Shown: positions 23,401 to 38,352 of the stretch, piece after piece
Position numbering within the stretch: the first letter of the stretch is position 1
Layout of the letters: every line of letters starts with the position of its first letter
Assembly (NCBI RefSeq): GCF_029227915.1
Contig: NC_079884.1
Span: 3,040,001-3,104,000, forward strand
DNA length: 64,000 bases
Source: Hydractinia symbiolongicarpus
Taxonomy: Eukaryota > Cnidaria > Hydrozoa > Anthoathecata > Hydractiniidae
Reading direction: 5' to 3'
Translations under genes and position numbers: made by a program
Notes under the pieces: generated by a model
The model's database searches: none
What the model was told of the DNA's origin: nothing
The model's input: only the letters and a program-made list of their open reading frames with translations

Positions 23401-25864
23401 ATGATTGCTGGAACTCAGCGATTACACTGGGCGCCGTGGTTGTGTTTTATTAAAAAGTTAAGATAAATAAATCATTTTTTACTGTGGGACCAATCCTAGC
23501 CGTTAGTTCGCGCTGACGAAGTAGAGACAGTTTGAAAAACTACATTTCATTGAATTTCTAACGGTGTCAATCCGCTTGAGTTACAACGGTTGCGTCACAT
23601 ATTCGTACCAACATGTATTTAGTGATTTTTTTCCGATATTACTAAGTTGTATTGCTTTTAACAGTGAAACGATTGACTGTGGGAATTAATTGATCTGATT
23701 CTGGAATGTGACCTTATAAATGTGATAAATAAGCCAATTGGTCTCCAAGGAATAACATTCTTCTTAATTTGACATGATTGCTGGAATTCAGCGATTACAT
23801 TAGGCTCTGTGGTAGCGCTTTATTAAAAAGTTTAGATAAATAGGACTTTTCTCACTGTTGGACCAATCCTGGGTGTTAGCACGCGCTGAATAAATAGGAT
23901 CAGTTCCAAAGACTACATTACATTGACTTTCTAGCGGCATAAAGCCGTTTGAGTTACAACGGTTGCGTCACGTATTCGTACCAACATGTATTTAGCGATA
24001 GTATTCGGATATTACTAGGTTGTATCGCATTTAACAGTGAAACGTTTGACTGTGGGACTTAATTGAACTGATTTTGGACTTTGACCTTATAAAAGTGATA
24101 AATGATCCAATTTGACTACAAGAACTAACATTCTTCTTAATTCGACATGATTGCTGGAACTCAGCGATTACACTGGGCGCTGTGGTAGCGCTTTATTTAA
24201 AAATTAAGATAAATAAGTCATTTTTTACTGTGGGACCAATCCTAGCCGTTAGCTCGCGCTGAAGAAATACAGACAGTTTCAAAAACTACATTTCATTTAC
24301 TTACTAACAGTATAAATCCGTTTCAGTTACAGCGGTTGCGTCACATATTCGTACCAACATGTATTTAGCGATAGTATTCGGATATTAGTAGGTTGCATCG
24401 CTTTTAACAGTGAAACGTTTGACTGTGGGACTTAATTGAACTGTTTGTGAACTTTGACATTATAAATGTGATAAATGAGCCAGTTGATCTCCAAGAAATA
24501 ACATTCTTCTTAATTTGTCATGATTGCCGGAATGCATCGATTACATTAGGCTCTGTGGTAGCGCTTTATTTAAAAATTTAGATAAATAAGTCTTTTCTTA
24601 CTGTGAAACCAATCCTGGCCGTTAGCACGCGCTGAATATATAGGAACAGTTCCAAAGACTACATTTCATTGACTTTCTAGCGGTATAAATCCGTTTCAGT
24701 TACAGCGGTTGCGTCACATATTCGTACCAACATGTATTTAGCGATAGTATTCGGACATTACTAGGTTGCATCGCTTTTAACAGTGAAACGCTTGACTGTG
24801 GGACTTAATTGAACAGATTTTGGACTTTGACTTTATAAATGTGATAAATGAGCCAGTTTGACTACAAGAAATAACACGCGCTGAATAAATAGGATCAGTT
24901 CCAAAGACTACATTACATTGACTTTCTAGCGGCATAAAGCCGTTTGAGTTACAACGGTTGCGTCACATATTCGTACCAACATGTATTTAGCGATAGTATT
25001 CGGATATTACTAGGTTGCATCGCTTTTAACAGTGAAACGTTTGACTGTGGGACTTAATTGAACTGATTTTGGACTTTGACCTTATAAATGTGATAAATGA
25101 GGCAGTTTGACTACAAGAAGTAACATTCTTCTTAATTTGACATGATTGCTGGAACTCAGCGATTACACTGGGCGCTGTGGTAGCGCTTTTTTAAAGAATT
25201 AAGATAAACAAGTCATTTTTTGCTGTTGGACCAATCCTAGCCGTTAGCTCGCGCTGAAGAAATAGAGACAGTTTCAAAAACTACATTTCAATTACTTACT
25301 AACGGTATCAATCCGTTTGGGTTAAAACGGTTGCGTTACATATTCGTACCAACATGTATTTAGTGATTTTCTTCCGATATTACTAAGTTGTATTGCTTTT
25401 AACAGTAAATTGATTGACTGTGGGAATTAATAGAACTGATTCTGGACTGTGACCTTATAAATGTGATAAGTGAGCCAATTTGACTACAACAACTAACATT
25501 CTTCTTAATTTGACTTGATTGCTGGAACTCAGCGATTACACTGGGCGCCGTGGTAGTGTTTTATTAAAAAGTTAAGATAAAAAAATCATTTTTTACTGTG
25601 GGACCAATCCTAGCCCTTAGTTCGCGCTGACGAAGTAGAGACAGTTTCAAAAACTACATTTCATTGATTTTCTAACGGTGTCAGTCCGCTTGAGTTACAA
25701 CGGTTGCGTCACATATTCGTACCAACATGTATTTAGTGATTTTTTTTCGATATTACTAAGTTGTATTGCTTTTAACAGTGAAACGATTGACTGTGGGAAT
25801 TAATTGATCTGATTCTGGAATGTGACCTTATAAATGTGATAAATAAGCCAATTGGTCTCCAAGT

Positions 25865-28472
25865 AATAACATTCTTCTTAATTTGACATGATTGCTGGAA
25901 TTCAGCGATTACATTAGGCTCTGTGGTAGCGCTTTATTAAAAAAGTTTAGATAAATAGGACTTTTCTTACTGTGGGACCAATCCTGGGTGTTAGCACGCG
26001 CTGAGTAAATAGGATCAGTTCCAAAGACTACATTACATTGATTTTCTAGCGGCATAAAGCCGTTTGGGTTACAACGGTTGCGTCACGTATTCGTACCAAC
26101 ATGTATTTAGCGATAGTATTCGGATATTACTAGGTTGTATCGCATTTAACAGTGAAACGTTTGACTGTGGGACTTAGTTAAACTGATTTTGGACTTTGAC
26201 CTTATAAATGTGATAAATGAGGCAGTTTGACTACAAGAAGTAACATTCTTCTTAATTCGACATGATTGCTGGAACTCAGCGATTACACTGGGCGCTGTGG
26301 TAGCGCTTCATTTAAATATTAAGATAAATAAGTCATTTTTTACTGTGGGACCAATCCTAGCCGTTAGTTCGCGTTGAAGAAATAGAGACAGTTTCAAAAA
26401 CTACATTTCATTGATTTTCAAACGGTATCAATCCGTTTGAGTTGCAACGGTTGCGTCACATATTCGTACCAACATGTATTTAGTGATTTTCTTCCGATAT
26501 TACTAAGTTGTATTGCATTTAACAGTGAATTGACTGACTATGGGAATTAATAGAACGAATTCTGGACTGTGACCTTATAAATGTGATAAGTGAGCCAATT
26601 GATCTCCAAGAAATAACATTCTTCTTAATTTGTCATGATTACCGGAATGCATCGATTACATTAGGCTCTGTGGTAGCGCTTTATTTAAAAATTTAGATAA
26701 ACAAGTCTTTTCTTACTGTGGGACCAATCCTAGCCGTTAGCACGCGCTGAATAAATAGGAACAGTTCCAAAGACTACATTTCATTGACTTTCTAGCGGTA
26801 TAAATCCGTTTGAGTTACAACAGTTGCGTCACATATTCGTACCAACATGTATTTAGCGATAGCATTCGGATATTACTAGGTTGCATCGCTTTTAACAGTG
26901 AAACGCTTGACTGTGGGACTTAATTGAACAGATTTTGGACTTTGACCTTATAAATGTGATAAATGAGCCAGTTTGACTACAAGAAATAACACGCGCTGAA
27001 TAAATAGGATCAGTTCCAAAGACTACATTACAGTGACTTTCTAGCGGCATAAAGCCGTTTGAGTTACAACGGTTGCGTCACATATTCGTACCAACATGTA
27101 TTTAGCGATAGTATTCGGATATTACTAGGTTGCATCGCTTTTAACAGTGAAACGTTTGACTGTGGGACTTAGTTGAACTGATTTTGGACTTTGACCTTAT
27201 AAATGTGATAAATGAGGCAGTTTGACTACAAGAAGTAACATTCTTCTTAATTTGACATGATTGCTGGAACTCAGCGATTACACTGGGCGCTGTTGTAGCG
27301 CTTTATTAAAAAATTAAGATAAACAAGTCATTTTTTGCTGTTGGACCAATCCTAGCTGTTAGCTCGCGCTGAAGAAATAGAGACAGTTTCAAAAACTACA
27401 TTTCATTTACTTACTAACGGTATCAATCCGTTTGGGTTAAAACGGTTGCGTCACATATTCGTACCAACATGTATTTAGTGATTTTCTTCCGATATTACTA
27501 AGTTGTATTGCATTTAACAGTGAATTGACTGACTATGGGAATTAATAGAACGGATTCTGGACTGTGACCTTATAAATGTGATAAGTGAGCCAATTGATCT
27601 CCAAGAAATAACATTCTTCTTAATTTGTCATGATTACCGGAATGCATCGATTACATTAGGCTCTGTGGTAGCGCTTTATTTAAAAATTTAGATAAACAAG
27701 TCTTTTCTTACTGTGGGACCAATCCTAGTTGTTAGCACGCGCTGAATAAATAGGAACAGTTTCAAAGACTACATTTCATTGACTTTCTAGCGGTATAAAT
27801 CCGTTTGAGTTACAACAGTTGCGTCACATATTCGTACCAACATGTATTTAGCGATAGCATTCGGATATTACTAGGTTGCATCGCTTTTAACAGTGAAACG
27901 CTTGACTGTGGGACTTAATTGAACAGATTTTGGACTTTCACCTTATAAATGTGATAAATGAGCCAGTTTGACTACAAGAAATAACACGCGCTGAATAAAT
28001 AGGATCAGTTCCAAAGACTACATTACAGTGACTTTCTAGCAGCATAAAGCCGTTTGAGTTACAACGGTTGCGTCACATATTCGTACCAACATGTATTTAG
28101 CGATAGTATGCGGATATTACTAGGTTGCATCGCTTTTAACAGTGAAACGTTTGACTGTGGGACTTAGTTGAACTGATTTTGGACTTTGACCTTATAAATG
28201 TGATAAATGAGGCAGTTTGACTACAAGAAGTAACATTCTTCTTAATTTGACATGATTGCTGGAACTCAGCGATTACACTGGGCGCTGTTGTAGCGCTTTA
28301 TTAAAAAATTAAGATAAACAAGTCATTTTTTGCTGTTGGACCAATCCTAGCTGTTAGCTCGCGCTGAAGAAATAGAGACAGTTTCAAAAACTACATTTCA
28401 TTTACTTACTAATGGTATCAATTCGTTTGGGTTAAAACGGTTGCGTCACATATTCGTACCAACATGTATTTA
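25865..28472 (+). repeat. 2.6-kb block, copy A of a pair 6,091 bp apart
   Basis: This block matches 31,956-34,563 at a constant offset of 6,091 bp with the same unit order and rare variants, such as TGACTGACTATGGGAATTAA and AGAACGAATTCTGG. It includes two tandem copies of a 995-bp long-short-long higher-order repeat (26,454-27,448 and 27,449-28,443). Its edges are the first mismatches I could see and may be off by some tens of bases. Confidence 0.75.
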
Positions 28473-31400
28473 GTGATTTTCTTCCGATATTACTAAGTTG
28501 TATTGCATTTAACAGTGAATTGACTGACTATGGCAATTAATAGAACGGATTCTGGACTGTGACCTTATAAATGTGATAAGTGAGCCAATTGATCTCCAAG
28601 AAATAACATTCTTCTTAATTTGTCATGATTACCGGAATGCATCGATTACATTAGGCTCAGTGGTAGCGCTTTATTTAAAAATTTAGATAAACAAGTCTTT
28701 TCTTACTGTGGGACCAATCCTAGCCGTTAGCACGCGCTGAATAAATAGGAACAGTTCCAAAGACTACATTTCATTGACTTTCTAGCGGATAAATCCGTTT
28801 GAGTTACAACGGTTGCGTCACATATTCGTACCAACATGTATTTAGCGATAGTATTCGGATATTACTAGGTTGCATCGCTTTTAACAGTGAAACGTTTGAC
28901 TGTGGGACTTAATTGAACTGATTGTGGACTTTGACATTATAAATGTGATAAATGAGCCAATTTGACTACAAGAACTAACATTCTTTTTAATTTGACATGA
29001 TTGATGGAACTCAGCGATTACACTGGGCGCCGTGGTAGCGTTTTATTAAAAAATTAGAATAAATAAGTCATTTTTTACTGTGGGACTAATCCTAGCCGTT
29101 AGTTCGCGCTGACGAAATAGAGACAGTTTCAAAAACTACATTTCATTGATTTTCTAACGGTGTCAATCCGCTTGAGTTACAACGGTTGCGTCACATATTC
29201 GTACCAACATGTATTTAATGATTTTTTTCCGATATTACTAAGTTGTATTGCTTTTAACAGTGAAACGATTGACTGTGGGAATTAATTGATCTGATTCTGG
29301 AATGTCACCTTATAAATGTGATAAATGAGCCAATTGGTCTACAAGGAATAACATTCTTCTTAATTTGACATGATTGCTGGAATTCAGCGATTAAATTAGG
29401 CTCTGTGTTAGCGCTTTATTTAAAAATTTAGATAAATAAGACTTTTCTTACTGTGGGACCAATCCTGGCCCTTAGCACCCACTAAATAAAAAGGATCAGT
29501 TCCAAAGACTACATTACATTGACATTCTAGCGGCATAAATCCGTTTGAGTTACAACGGTGTCGTCACATATTCGTACCAACATGTATTTAGCGATAGTAT
29601 TCGGACATTACTAGGTTGCATCGCTTTTAACAGTGCAACGTTTGACTGTGGGACTTAATTGAACTGATTGTGGACTTTGACATTATAAATGTGATAAATG
29701 AGCCAATTTGACTACAAGAACTAACATTCTTCTTAATTTGACATGATTGCTGGAACTCAGCGATTACATTGGGCGCTGTGGTAGCGCTTTATTTAAAAAT
29801 TAAGATAAATAAGTCATTTTTTACTGCGGGACCAATCCTAGCCGTTAGTTCGCGTTGAAGAAATAGAGACAGTTTCAAAAACTACATTTCATTGATTTTC
29901 AAACGGTGTCAATCCGTTTGAGTTGCAACGGTTGCGTCACATATTCGTACCAACATGTATTTAGTGATTTTTTTCCGATATTACTAAGTTGTATCGCTTT
30001 TAACAGTGAAACGATTGACTGTGGGAATTAATTGATCTGATTCTGGAATGTGACCTTATAAATGTGATAAATGAGCCAATTGGTGTCCAAGGAATAACAT
30101 TCTTCTTAATTTGACATGATTGCTGGAATTCAGCGATTACATTAGGCTCTGTGGTAGCGCTTTCTTTAAAAATTTAGATAAATAAGACTTTTCTTACTGT
30201 GGGACCAATCCTGGCCGTTAGCACGCGCTGAACAAATAGGATCAGTTCCAAAGACTACATTACATGACTTTCTAGCGGCATAAAGCCGTTTGAGTTACAA
30301 CGGTTTCGTCACATATTCGTACCAACATGTATTTAGCGATAGTATTCGGACATTACTAGGTTGCATCGCTTTTAACAGTGCAACGTTTGACTGTGGGACT
30401 TAGTTGAACTGATTGTGGACTTTGACATTATAAATGTGATAAATGAGCCAATTTGACTACAAGAACTAACATTCTTCTTAATTTGACATGATTGCTGGAA
30501 CTCATCGATTACACTGGGCGCTGTGGTAGCGCTTTAATAAAAAATTAGGATAAATAAGTCATTTTTTACTGTGGGACCAATCCTAGCCGTTAGTTCGCGT
30601 TGAAGAAATAGAGACAGTTTAAAAAACTACATTTCATTGATTTTCTAACCGTGTCAATCCGTTTGAGTTACAACGGTTGCGTCACATATTCGTACCAACA
30701 TGTATTTAGTGATTTTTTTCCGATATTACTAAGTTGTATCGCTTTTAACAGTGCAACGTTTGACTGTGGGACTTAATTGAACTGATTGTGGACTTTGACA
30801 TTATAAATGTTAGAAATGAGCCAATTTGACTACAAGAACTAACATTCTTCTTAATTTGACATGATTGATGGAACTCAGCGATTACACTGGGCGCCGTGGT
30901 AGCGTTTATTAAAAAATTAGGATAAATAAGTCATTTTTTACTGTGGGACCAATCCTAGCCGTTAGTTCGCGCCGACGAAATAGAGACAGTTTCAAAAACT
31001 ACTTTTCATTGATTTTCTAACGGTGTCAATCCGCTTGAGTTACAACGGTTGCGTCACATATTCGTACCAACATGTATTTAGTGATTTTTTTCCGATATTA
31101 CTAAGTTGTATTGCTTTTAACAGTGAAACGATTGACTGTGGGAATTAATTGATCTGATTCTGGAATGTCACCTTATAAATGTGATAAATGAGCCAATTGG
31201 TCTAAAAGGAATAACATTCTTCTTAATTTGACATGATTGCTGGAATTCAGCGATTAAATTAGGCTCTGCGTTAGCGCTTTATTTAAAAATTTAGATAAAT
31301 AAGACTTTTCTAACTGTGGGACCAATCCTGGCCGTTAGCACGCACTAAATAAAAAGGATCAGTTCCAAAGACTACATTACATTGACATTCTAGCGGCATA

Positions 31401-31955
31401 AATCCGTTTGAGTTACAACGGTGTCGTCACATATTCGTACCAACATGTATTTAGCGATAGTATTCGGATATTACTAGGTTGCATCGCTTTTAACAGTGAA
31501 ACGCTTGACTGTGGGACTTAATTCAACTGATTGTGGACTTTGACATTATAAATGTGATAAATGAGACAATTTGACTACAAGAACTAACATTCTTCTTAAT
31601 TTGACATGATTGCTGGAACTCAGCGATTACATTGGGCGCTGTGGTAGCGCTTTATTTAAAAATTAAGATAAATAAGTCATTTTTTACTGCGGGACCAATC
31701 CTAGCCGTTAGTTCGCGTTGAAGAAATAGAGACAGTTTCAAAAACTACATTTCATTGATTTTCAAACGGTGTCAATCCGTTTGAGTTGCAACGGTTGCGT
31801 CACATATTCGTACCAACATGTATTTAGTGATTTTTTTCCGATATTACTAAGTTGTATCGCTTTTAACAGTGAAACGATTGACTGTGGGAATTAATTGATC
31901 TGATTCTGGAATGTGACCTTATAAATGTGATAAATGAGCCAATTGGTGTCCAAGG

Positions 31956-34563
31956 AATAACATTCTTCTTAATTTGACATGATTGCTGGAATTCAGCGAT
32001 TACATTAGGCTCTGTGGTAGCGCTTTATTAAAAAAGTTTAGATAAATAGGACTTTTCTTACTGTGGGACCAATCCTGGGTGTTAGCACGCGCTGAGTAAA
32101 TAGGATCAGTTCCAAAGACTACATTACATTGATTTTCTAGCGGCATAAAGCCGTTTGGGTTACAACGGTTGCGTCACGTATTCGTACCAACATGTATTTA
32201 GCGATAGTATTCGGATATTACTAGGTTGTATCGCATTTAACAGTGAAACGTTTGACTGTGGGACTTAGTTGAACTGATTTTGGACTTTGACCTTATAAAT
32301 GTGATAAATGAGGCAGTTTGACTACAAGAAGTAACATTCTTCTTAATTCGACATGATTGCTGGAACTCAGCGATTACACTGGGCGCTGTGGTAGCGCTTC
32401 ATTTAAATATTAAGATAAATAAGTCATTTTTTACTGTGGGACCAATCCTAGCCGTTAGTTCGCGTTGAAGAAATAGAGACAGTTTCAAAAACTACATTTC
32501 ATTGATTTTCAAACGGTATCAATCCGTTTGAGTTGCAACGGTTGCGTCACATATTCGTACCAACATGTATTTAGTGATTTTCTTCCGATATTACTAAGTT
32601 GTATTGCATTTAACAGTGAATTGACTGACTATGGGAATTAATAGAACGAATTCTGGACTGTGACCTTATAAATGTGATAAGTGAGCCAATTGATCTCCAA
32701 GAAATAACATTCTTCTTAATTTGTCATGATTACCGGAATGCATCGATTACATTAGGCTCTGTGGTAGCGCTTTATTTAAAAATTTAGATAAACAAGTCTT
32801 TTCTTACTGTGGGACCAATCCTAGCCGTTAGCACGCGCTGAATAAATAGGAACAGTTCCAAAGACTACATTTCATTGACTTTCTAGCGGTATAAATCCGT
32901 TTGAGTTACAACAGTTGCGTCACATATTCGTACCAACATGTATTTAGCGATAGCATTCGGATATTACTAGGTTGCATCGCTTTTAACAGTGAAACGCTTG
33001 ACTGTGGGACTTAATTGAACAGATTTTGGACTTTGACCTTATAAATGTGATAAATGAGCCAGTTTGACTACAAGAAATAACACGCGCTGAATAAATAGGA
33101 TCAGTTCCAAAGACTACATTACAGTGACTTTCTAGCGGCATAAAGCCGTTTGAGTTACAACGGTTGCGTCACATATTCGTACCAACATGTATTTAGCGAT
33201 AGTATTCGGATATTACTAGGTTGCATCGCTTTTAACAGTGAAACGTTTGACTGTGGGACTTAGTTGAACTGATTTTGGACTTTGACCTTATAAATGTGAT
33301 AAATGAGGCAGTTTGACTACAAGAAGTAACATTCTTCTTAATTTGACATGATTGCTGGAACTCAGCGATTACACTGGGCGCTGTTGTAGCGCTTTATTAA
33401 AAAATTAAGATAAACAAGTCATTTTTTGCTGTTGGACCAATCCTAGCTGTTAGCTCGCGCTGAAGAAATAGAGACAGTTTCAAAAACTACATTTCATTTA
33501 CTTACTAACGGTATCAATCCGTTTGGGTTAAAACGGTTGCGTCACATATTCGTACCAACATGTATTTAGTGATTTTCTTCCGATATTACTAAGTTGTATT
33601 GCATTTAACAGTGAATTGACTGACTATGGGAATTAATAGAACGGATTCTGGACTGTGACCTTATAAATGTGATAAGTGAGCCAATTGATCTCCAAGAAAT
33701 AACATTCTTCTTAATTTGTCATGATTACCGGAATGCATCGATTACATTAGGCTCTGTGGTAGCGCTTTATTTAAAAATTTAGATAAACAAGTCTTTTCTT
33801 ACTGTGGGACCAATCCTAGTTGTTAGCACGCGCTGAATAAATAGGAACAGTTTCAAAGACTACATTTCATTGACTTTCTAGCGGTATAAATCCGTTTGAG
33901 TTACAACAGTTGCGTCACATATTCGTACCAACATGTATTTAGCGATAGCATTCGGATATTACTAGGTTGCATCGCTTTTAACAGTGAAACGCTTGACTGT
34001 GGGACTTAATTGAACAGATTTTGGACTTTGACCTTATAAATGTGATAAATGAGCCAGTTTGACTACAAGAAATAACACGCGCTGAATAAATAGGATCAGT
34101 TCCAAAGACTACATTACAGTGACTTTCTAGCAGCATAAAGCCGTTTGAGTTACAACGGTTGCGTCACATATTCGTACCAACATGTATTTAGCGATAGTAT
34201 TCGGATATTACTAGGTTGCATCGCTTTTAACAGTGAAACGTTTGACTGTGGGACTTAGTTGAACTGATTTTGGACTTTGACCTTATAAATGTGATAAATG
34301 AGGCAGTTTGACTACAAGAAGTAACATTCTTCTTAATTTGACATGATTGCTGGAACTCAGCGATTACACTGGGCGCTGTTGTAGCGCTTTATTAAAAAAT
34401 TAAGATAAACAAGTCATTTTTTGCTGTTGGACCAATCCTAGCTGTTAGCTCGCGCTGAAGAAATAGAGACAGTTTCAAAAACTACATTTCATTTACTTAC
34501 TAACGGTATAAATTCGTTTGGGTTAAAACGGTTGCGTCACATATTCGTACCAACATGTATTTA
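31956..34563 (+). repeat. 2.6-kb block, copy B of a pair 6,091 bp apart
   Basis: This is the second copy of the block at 25,865-28,472, again with two 995-bp repeats (32,545-33,539 and 33,540-34,534). The sequence between the copies is also satellite but of a different unit mix. A segmental duplication within the array, or a longer ancestral repeat later interrupted, would both fit. Confidence 0.75.
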
Positions 34564-35507
34564 ATGATTTTTTTCCGATATTACTAAGTTGTATTGCTTT
34601 TAACAGTGAAACGATTGACTGTGGGAATTAATTGATCTGATTCTGGAATGTCACCTTATAAATGTGATAAATGAGCCAATTGGTCTACAAGGAATAACAT
34701 TCTTCTTAATTTGACATGATTGCTGGAATTCAGCGATTAAATTAGGCTCTGTGTTAGCGCTTTATTTAAAAATTTAGATAAATAAGACTTTTCTTACTGT
34801 GGGACCAATCCTGGCCCTTAGCACCCACTAAATAAAAAGGATCAGTTCCAAAGACTACATTACATTGACATTCTAGCGGCATAAATCCGTTTGAGTTACA
34901 ACGGTGTCGTCACATATTCGTACCAACATGTATTTAGCGATAGTATTCGGACATTACTAGGTTGCATCGCTTTTAACAGTGCAACGTTTGACTGTGGGAC
35001 TTAATTGAACTGATTGTGGACTTTGACATTATAAATGTGATAAATGAGCCAATTTGACTACAAGAACTAACATTCTTCTTAATTTGACATGATTGATGGA
35101 ACTCAGCGATTACACTGGGCGCCGTGGTAGCGTTTTATTAAAAAATTAGGATAAATAAGTCATTTTTTACTGTGGGACCAATCCTAGCCGTTAGTTCGCG
35201 CTGACGAAATAGAGACAGTTTCAAAAACTACTTTTCATTGATTTTCTAACGGTGTCAATCCGCTTGAGTTACAACGGTTGCGTCACATATTCGTACCAAC
35301 ATGTATTTAGTGATTTTTTTCCGATATTACTAAGTTGTATTGCTTTTAACAGTGAAACGATTGACTGTGGGAATTAATTGATCTGATTCTGGAATGTCAC
35401 CTTATAAATGTGATAAATGAGCCAATTGGTCTACAAGGAATAACATTCTTCTTAATTTGACATGATTGCTGGAATTCAGCGATTAAATTAGGCTCTGCGT
35501 TAGCGCT

Positions 35508-35531
35508 TTATTTAAAAATTTAGATAAATAA
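35508..35531. repeat. AT-rich 7-bp inverted repeat in type A units (example)
   Basis: TTATTTA (35,508-35,514) and TAAATAA (35,525-35,531) form an inverted repeat with a 10-nt spacer. It recurs in most type A units that carry TTTATTTAAAAATTTAG. It could extrude as a hairpin or act as an AT-rich unwinding site. Confidence 0.5.
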
Positions 35532-38332
35532 GACTTTTCTAACTGTGGGACCAATCCTGGCCGTTAGCACGCACTAAATAAAAAGGATCAGTTCCAAAGA
35601 CTACATTACATTGACATTCTAGCGGCATAAATCCGTTTGAGTTACAACGGTGTCGTCACATATTCGTACCAACATGTATTTAGCGATAGTATTCGGATAT
35701 TACTAGGTTGCATCGCTTTTAACAGTGAAACGCTTGACTGTGGGACTTAATTCAACTGATTGTGGACTTTGACATTATAAATGTGATAAATGAGACAATT
35801 TGACTACAAGAACTAACATTCTTCTTAATTTGACATGATTGCTGGAACTCAGCGATTACATTGGGCGCTGTGGTAGCGCTTTATTTAAAAATTAAGATAA
35901 ATAAGTCATTTTTTACTGCGGGACCAATCCTAGCCGTTAGTTCGCGTTGAAGAAATAGAGACAGTTTCAAAAACTACATTTCATTGATTTTCAAACGGTG
36001 TCAATCCGTTTGAGTTGCAACGGTTGCGTCACATATTCGTACCAACATGTATTTAATGATTTTTTTCCGATATTACTAAGTTGTATTGCTTTTAACAGTG
36101 AAACGATTGACTGTGGGAATTAATTGATCTGATTCTGGAATGTCACCTTATAAATGTGATAAATGAGCCAATTGGTCTACAAGGAATAACATTCTTCTTA
36201 ATTTGACATGATTGCTGGAATTCAGCGATTAAATTAGGCTCTGTGTTAGCGCTTTATTTAAAAATTTAGATAAATAAGACTTTTCTTACTGTGGGACCAA
36301 TCCTGGCCCTTAGCACCCACTAAATAAAAAGGATCAGTTCCAAAGACTACATTACATTGACATTCTAGCGGCATAAATCCGTTTGAGTTACAACGGTGTC
36401 GTCACATATTCGTACCAACATGTATTTAGCGATAGTATTCGGATATTACTAGGTTGCATCGCTTTTAACAGTGAAACGCTTGACTGTGGGACTTAATTCA
36501 ACTGATTGTGGACTTTGACATTATAAATGTGATAAATGAGACAATTTGACTACAAGAACTAACATTCTTCTTAATTTGACATGATTGCTGGAACTCAGCG
36601 ATTACATTGGGCGCTGTGGTAGCGCTTTATTTAAAAATTAAGATAAATAAGTCATTTTTTACTGCGGGACCAATCCTAGCCGTTAGTTCGCGTTGAAGAA
36701 ATAGAGACAGTTTCAAAAACTACATTTCATTGATTTTCAAACGGTGTCAATCCGTTTGAGTTGCAACGGTTGCGTCACATATTCGTACCAACATGTATTT
36801 AATGATTTTTTTCCGATATTACTAAGTTGTATTGCTTTTAACAGTGAAACGATTGACTGTGGGAATTAATTGATCTGATTCTGGAATGTCACCTTATAAA
36901 TGTGATAAATGAGCCAATTGGTCTACAAGGAATAACATTCTTCTTAATTTGACATGATTGCTGGAATTCAGCGATTAAATTAGGCTCTGTGTTAGCGCTT
37001 TATTTAAAAATTTAGATAAATAAGACTTTTCTTACTGTGGGACCAATCCTGGCCCTTAGCACCCACTAAATAAAAAGGATCAGTTCCAAAGACTACATTA
37101 CATTGACATTCTAGCGGCATAAATCCGTTTGAGTTACAACGGTGTCGTCACATATTCGTACCAACATGTATTTAGCGATAGTATTCGGACATTACTAGGT
37201 TGCATCGCTTTTAACAGTGCAACGTTTGACTGTGGGACTTAATTGAACTGATTGTGGACTTTGACATTATAAATGTGATAAATGAGCCAATTTGACTACA
37301 AGAACTAACATTCTTCTTAATTTGACATGATTGATGGAACTCAGCGATTACACTGGGCGCCGTGGTAGCGTTTTATTAAAAAATTAGGATAAATAAGTCA
37401 TTTTTTACTGTGGGACCAATCCTAGCCGTTAGTTCGCGCTGACGAAATAGAGACAGTTTCAAAAACTACTTTTCATTGATTTTCTAACGGTGTCAATCCG
37501 CTTGAGTTACAACGGTTGCGTCACATATTCGTACCAACATGTATTTAGTGATTTTTTTCCGATATTACTAAGTTGTATTGCTTTTAACAGTGAAACGATT
37601 GACTGTGGGAATTAATTGATCTGATTCTGGAATGTCACCTTATAAATGTGATAAATGAGCCAATTGGTCTACAAGGAATAACATTCTTCTTAATTTGACA
37701 TGATTGCTGAAATTCAGCGATTAAATTAGGCTCTGCGTTAGCGCTTTATTTAAAAATTTAGATAAATAAGACTTTTCTAACTGTGGGACCAATCCTGGCC
37801 GTTAGCACGCACTAAATAAAAAGGATCAGTTCCAAAGACTACATTACATTGACATTCTAGCGGCATAAATCCGTTTGAGTTACAACGGTGTCGTCACATA
37901 TTCGTACCAACATGTATTTAGCGATAGTATTCGGATATTACTAGGTTGCATCGCTTTTAACAGTGAAACGCTTGACTGTGGGACTTAATTCAACTGATTG
38001 TGGACTTTGACATTATAAATGTGATAAATGAGACAATTTGACTACAAGAACTAACATTCTTCTTAATTTGACATGATTGCTGGAACTCAGCGATTACATT
38101 GGGCGCTGTGGTAGCGCTTTATTTAAAAATTAAGATAAATAAGTCATTTTTTACTGCGGGACCAATCCTAGCCGTTAGTTCGCGTTGAAGAAATAGAGAC
38201 AGTTTCAAAAACTACATTTCATTGATTTTCAAACGGTGTCAATCCGTTTGAGTTGCAACGGTTGCGTCACATATTCGTACCAACATGTATTTAGTGATTT
38301 TTTTCCGATATTACTAAGTTGTATCGCTTTTA

Positions 38333-38352
38333 ACAGTGAAACGATTGACTGT
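38333..38352. repeat. ACAGT...ACTGT inverted repeat within the unit (example)
   Basis: ACAGT and ACTGT flank a 10-nt spacer, GAAACGATTG. Both arms are conserved in most units although the spacer varies (GAAACGTTTG, GAATTGATTG, GAAACGCTTG). This is weak evidence that the paired arms matter. Confidence 0.45.
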
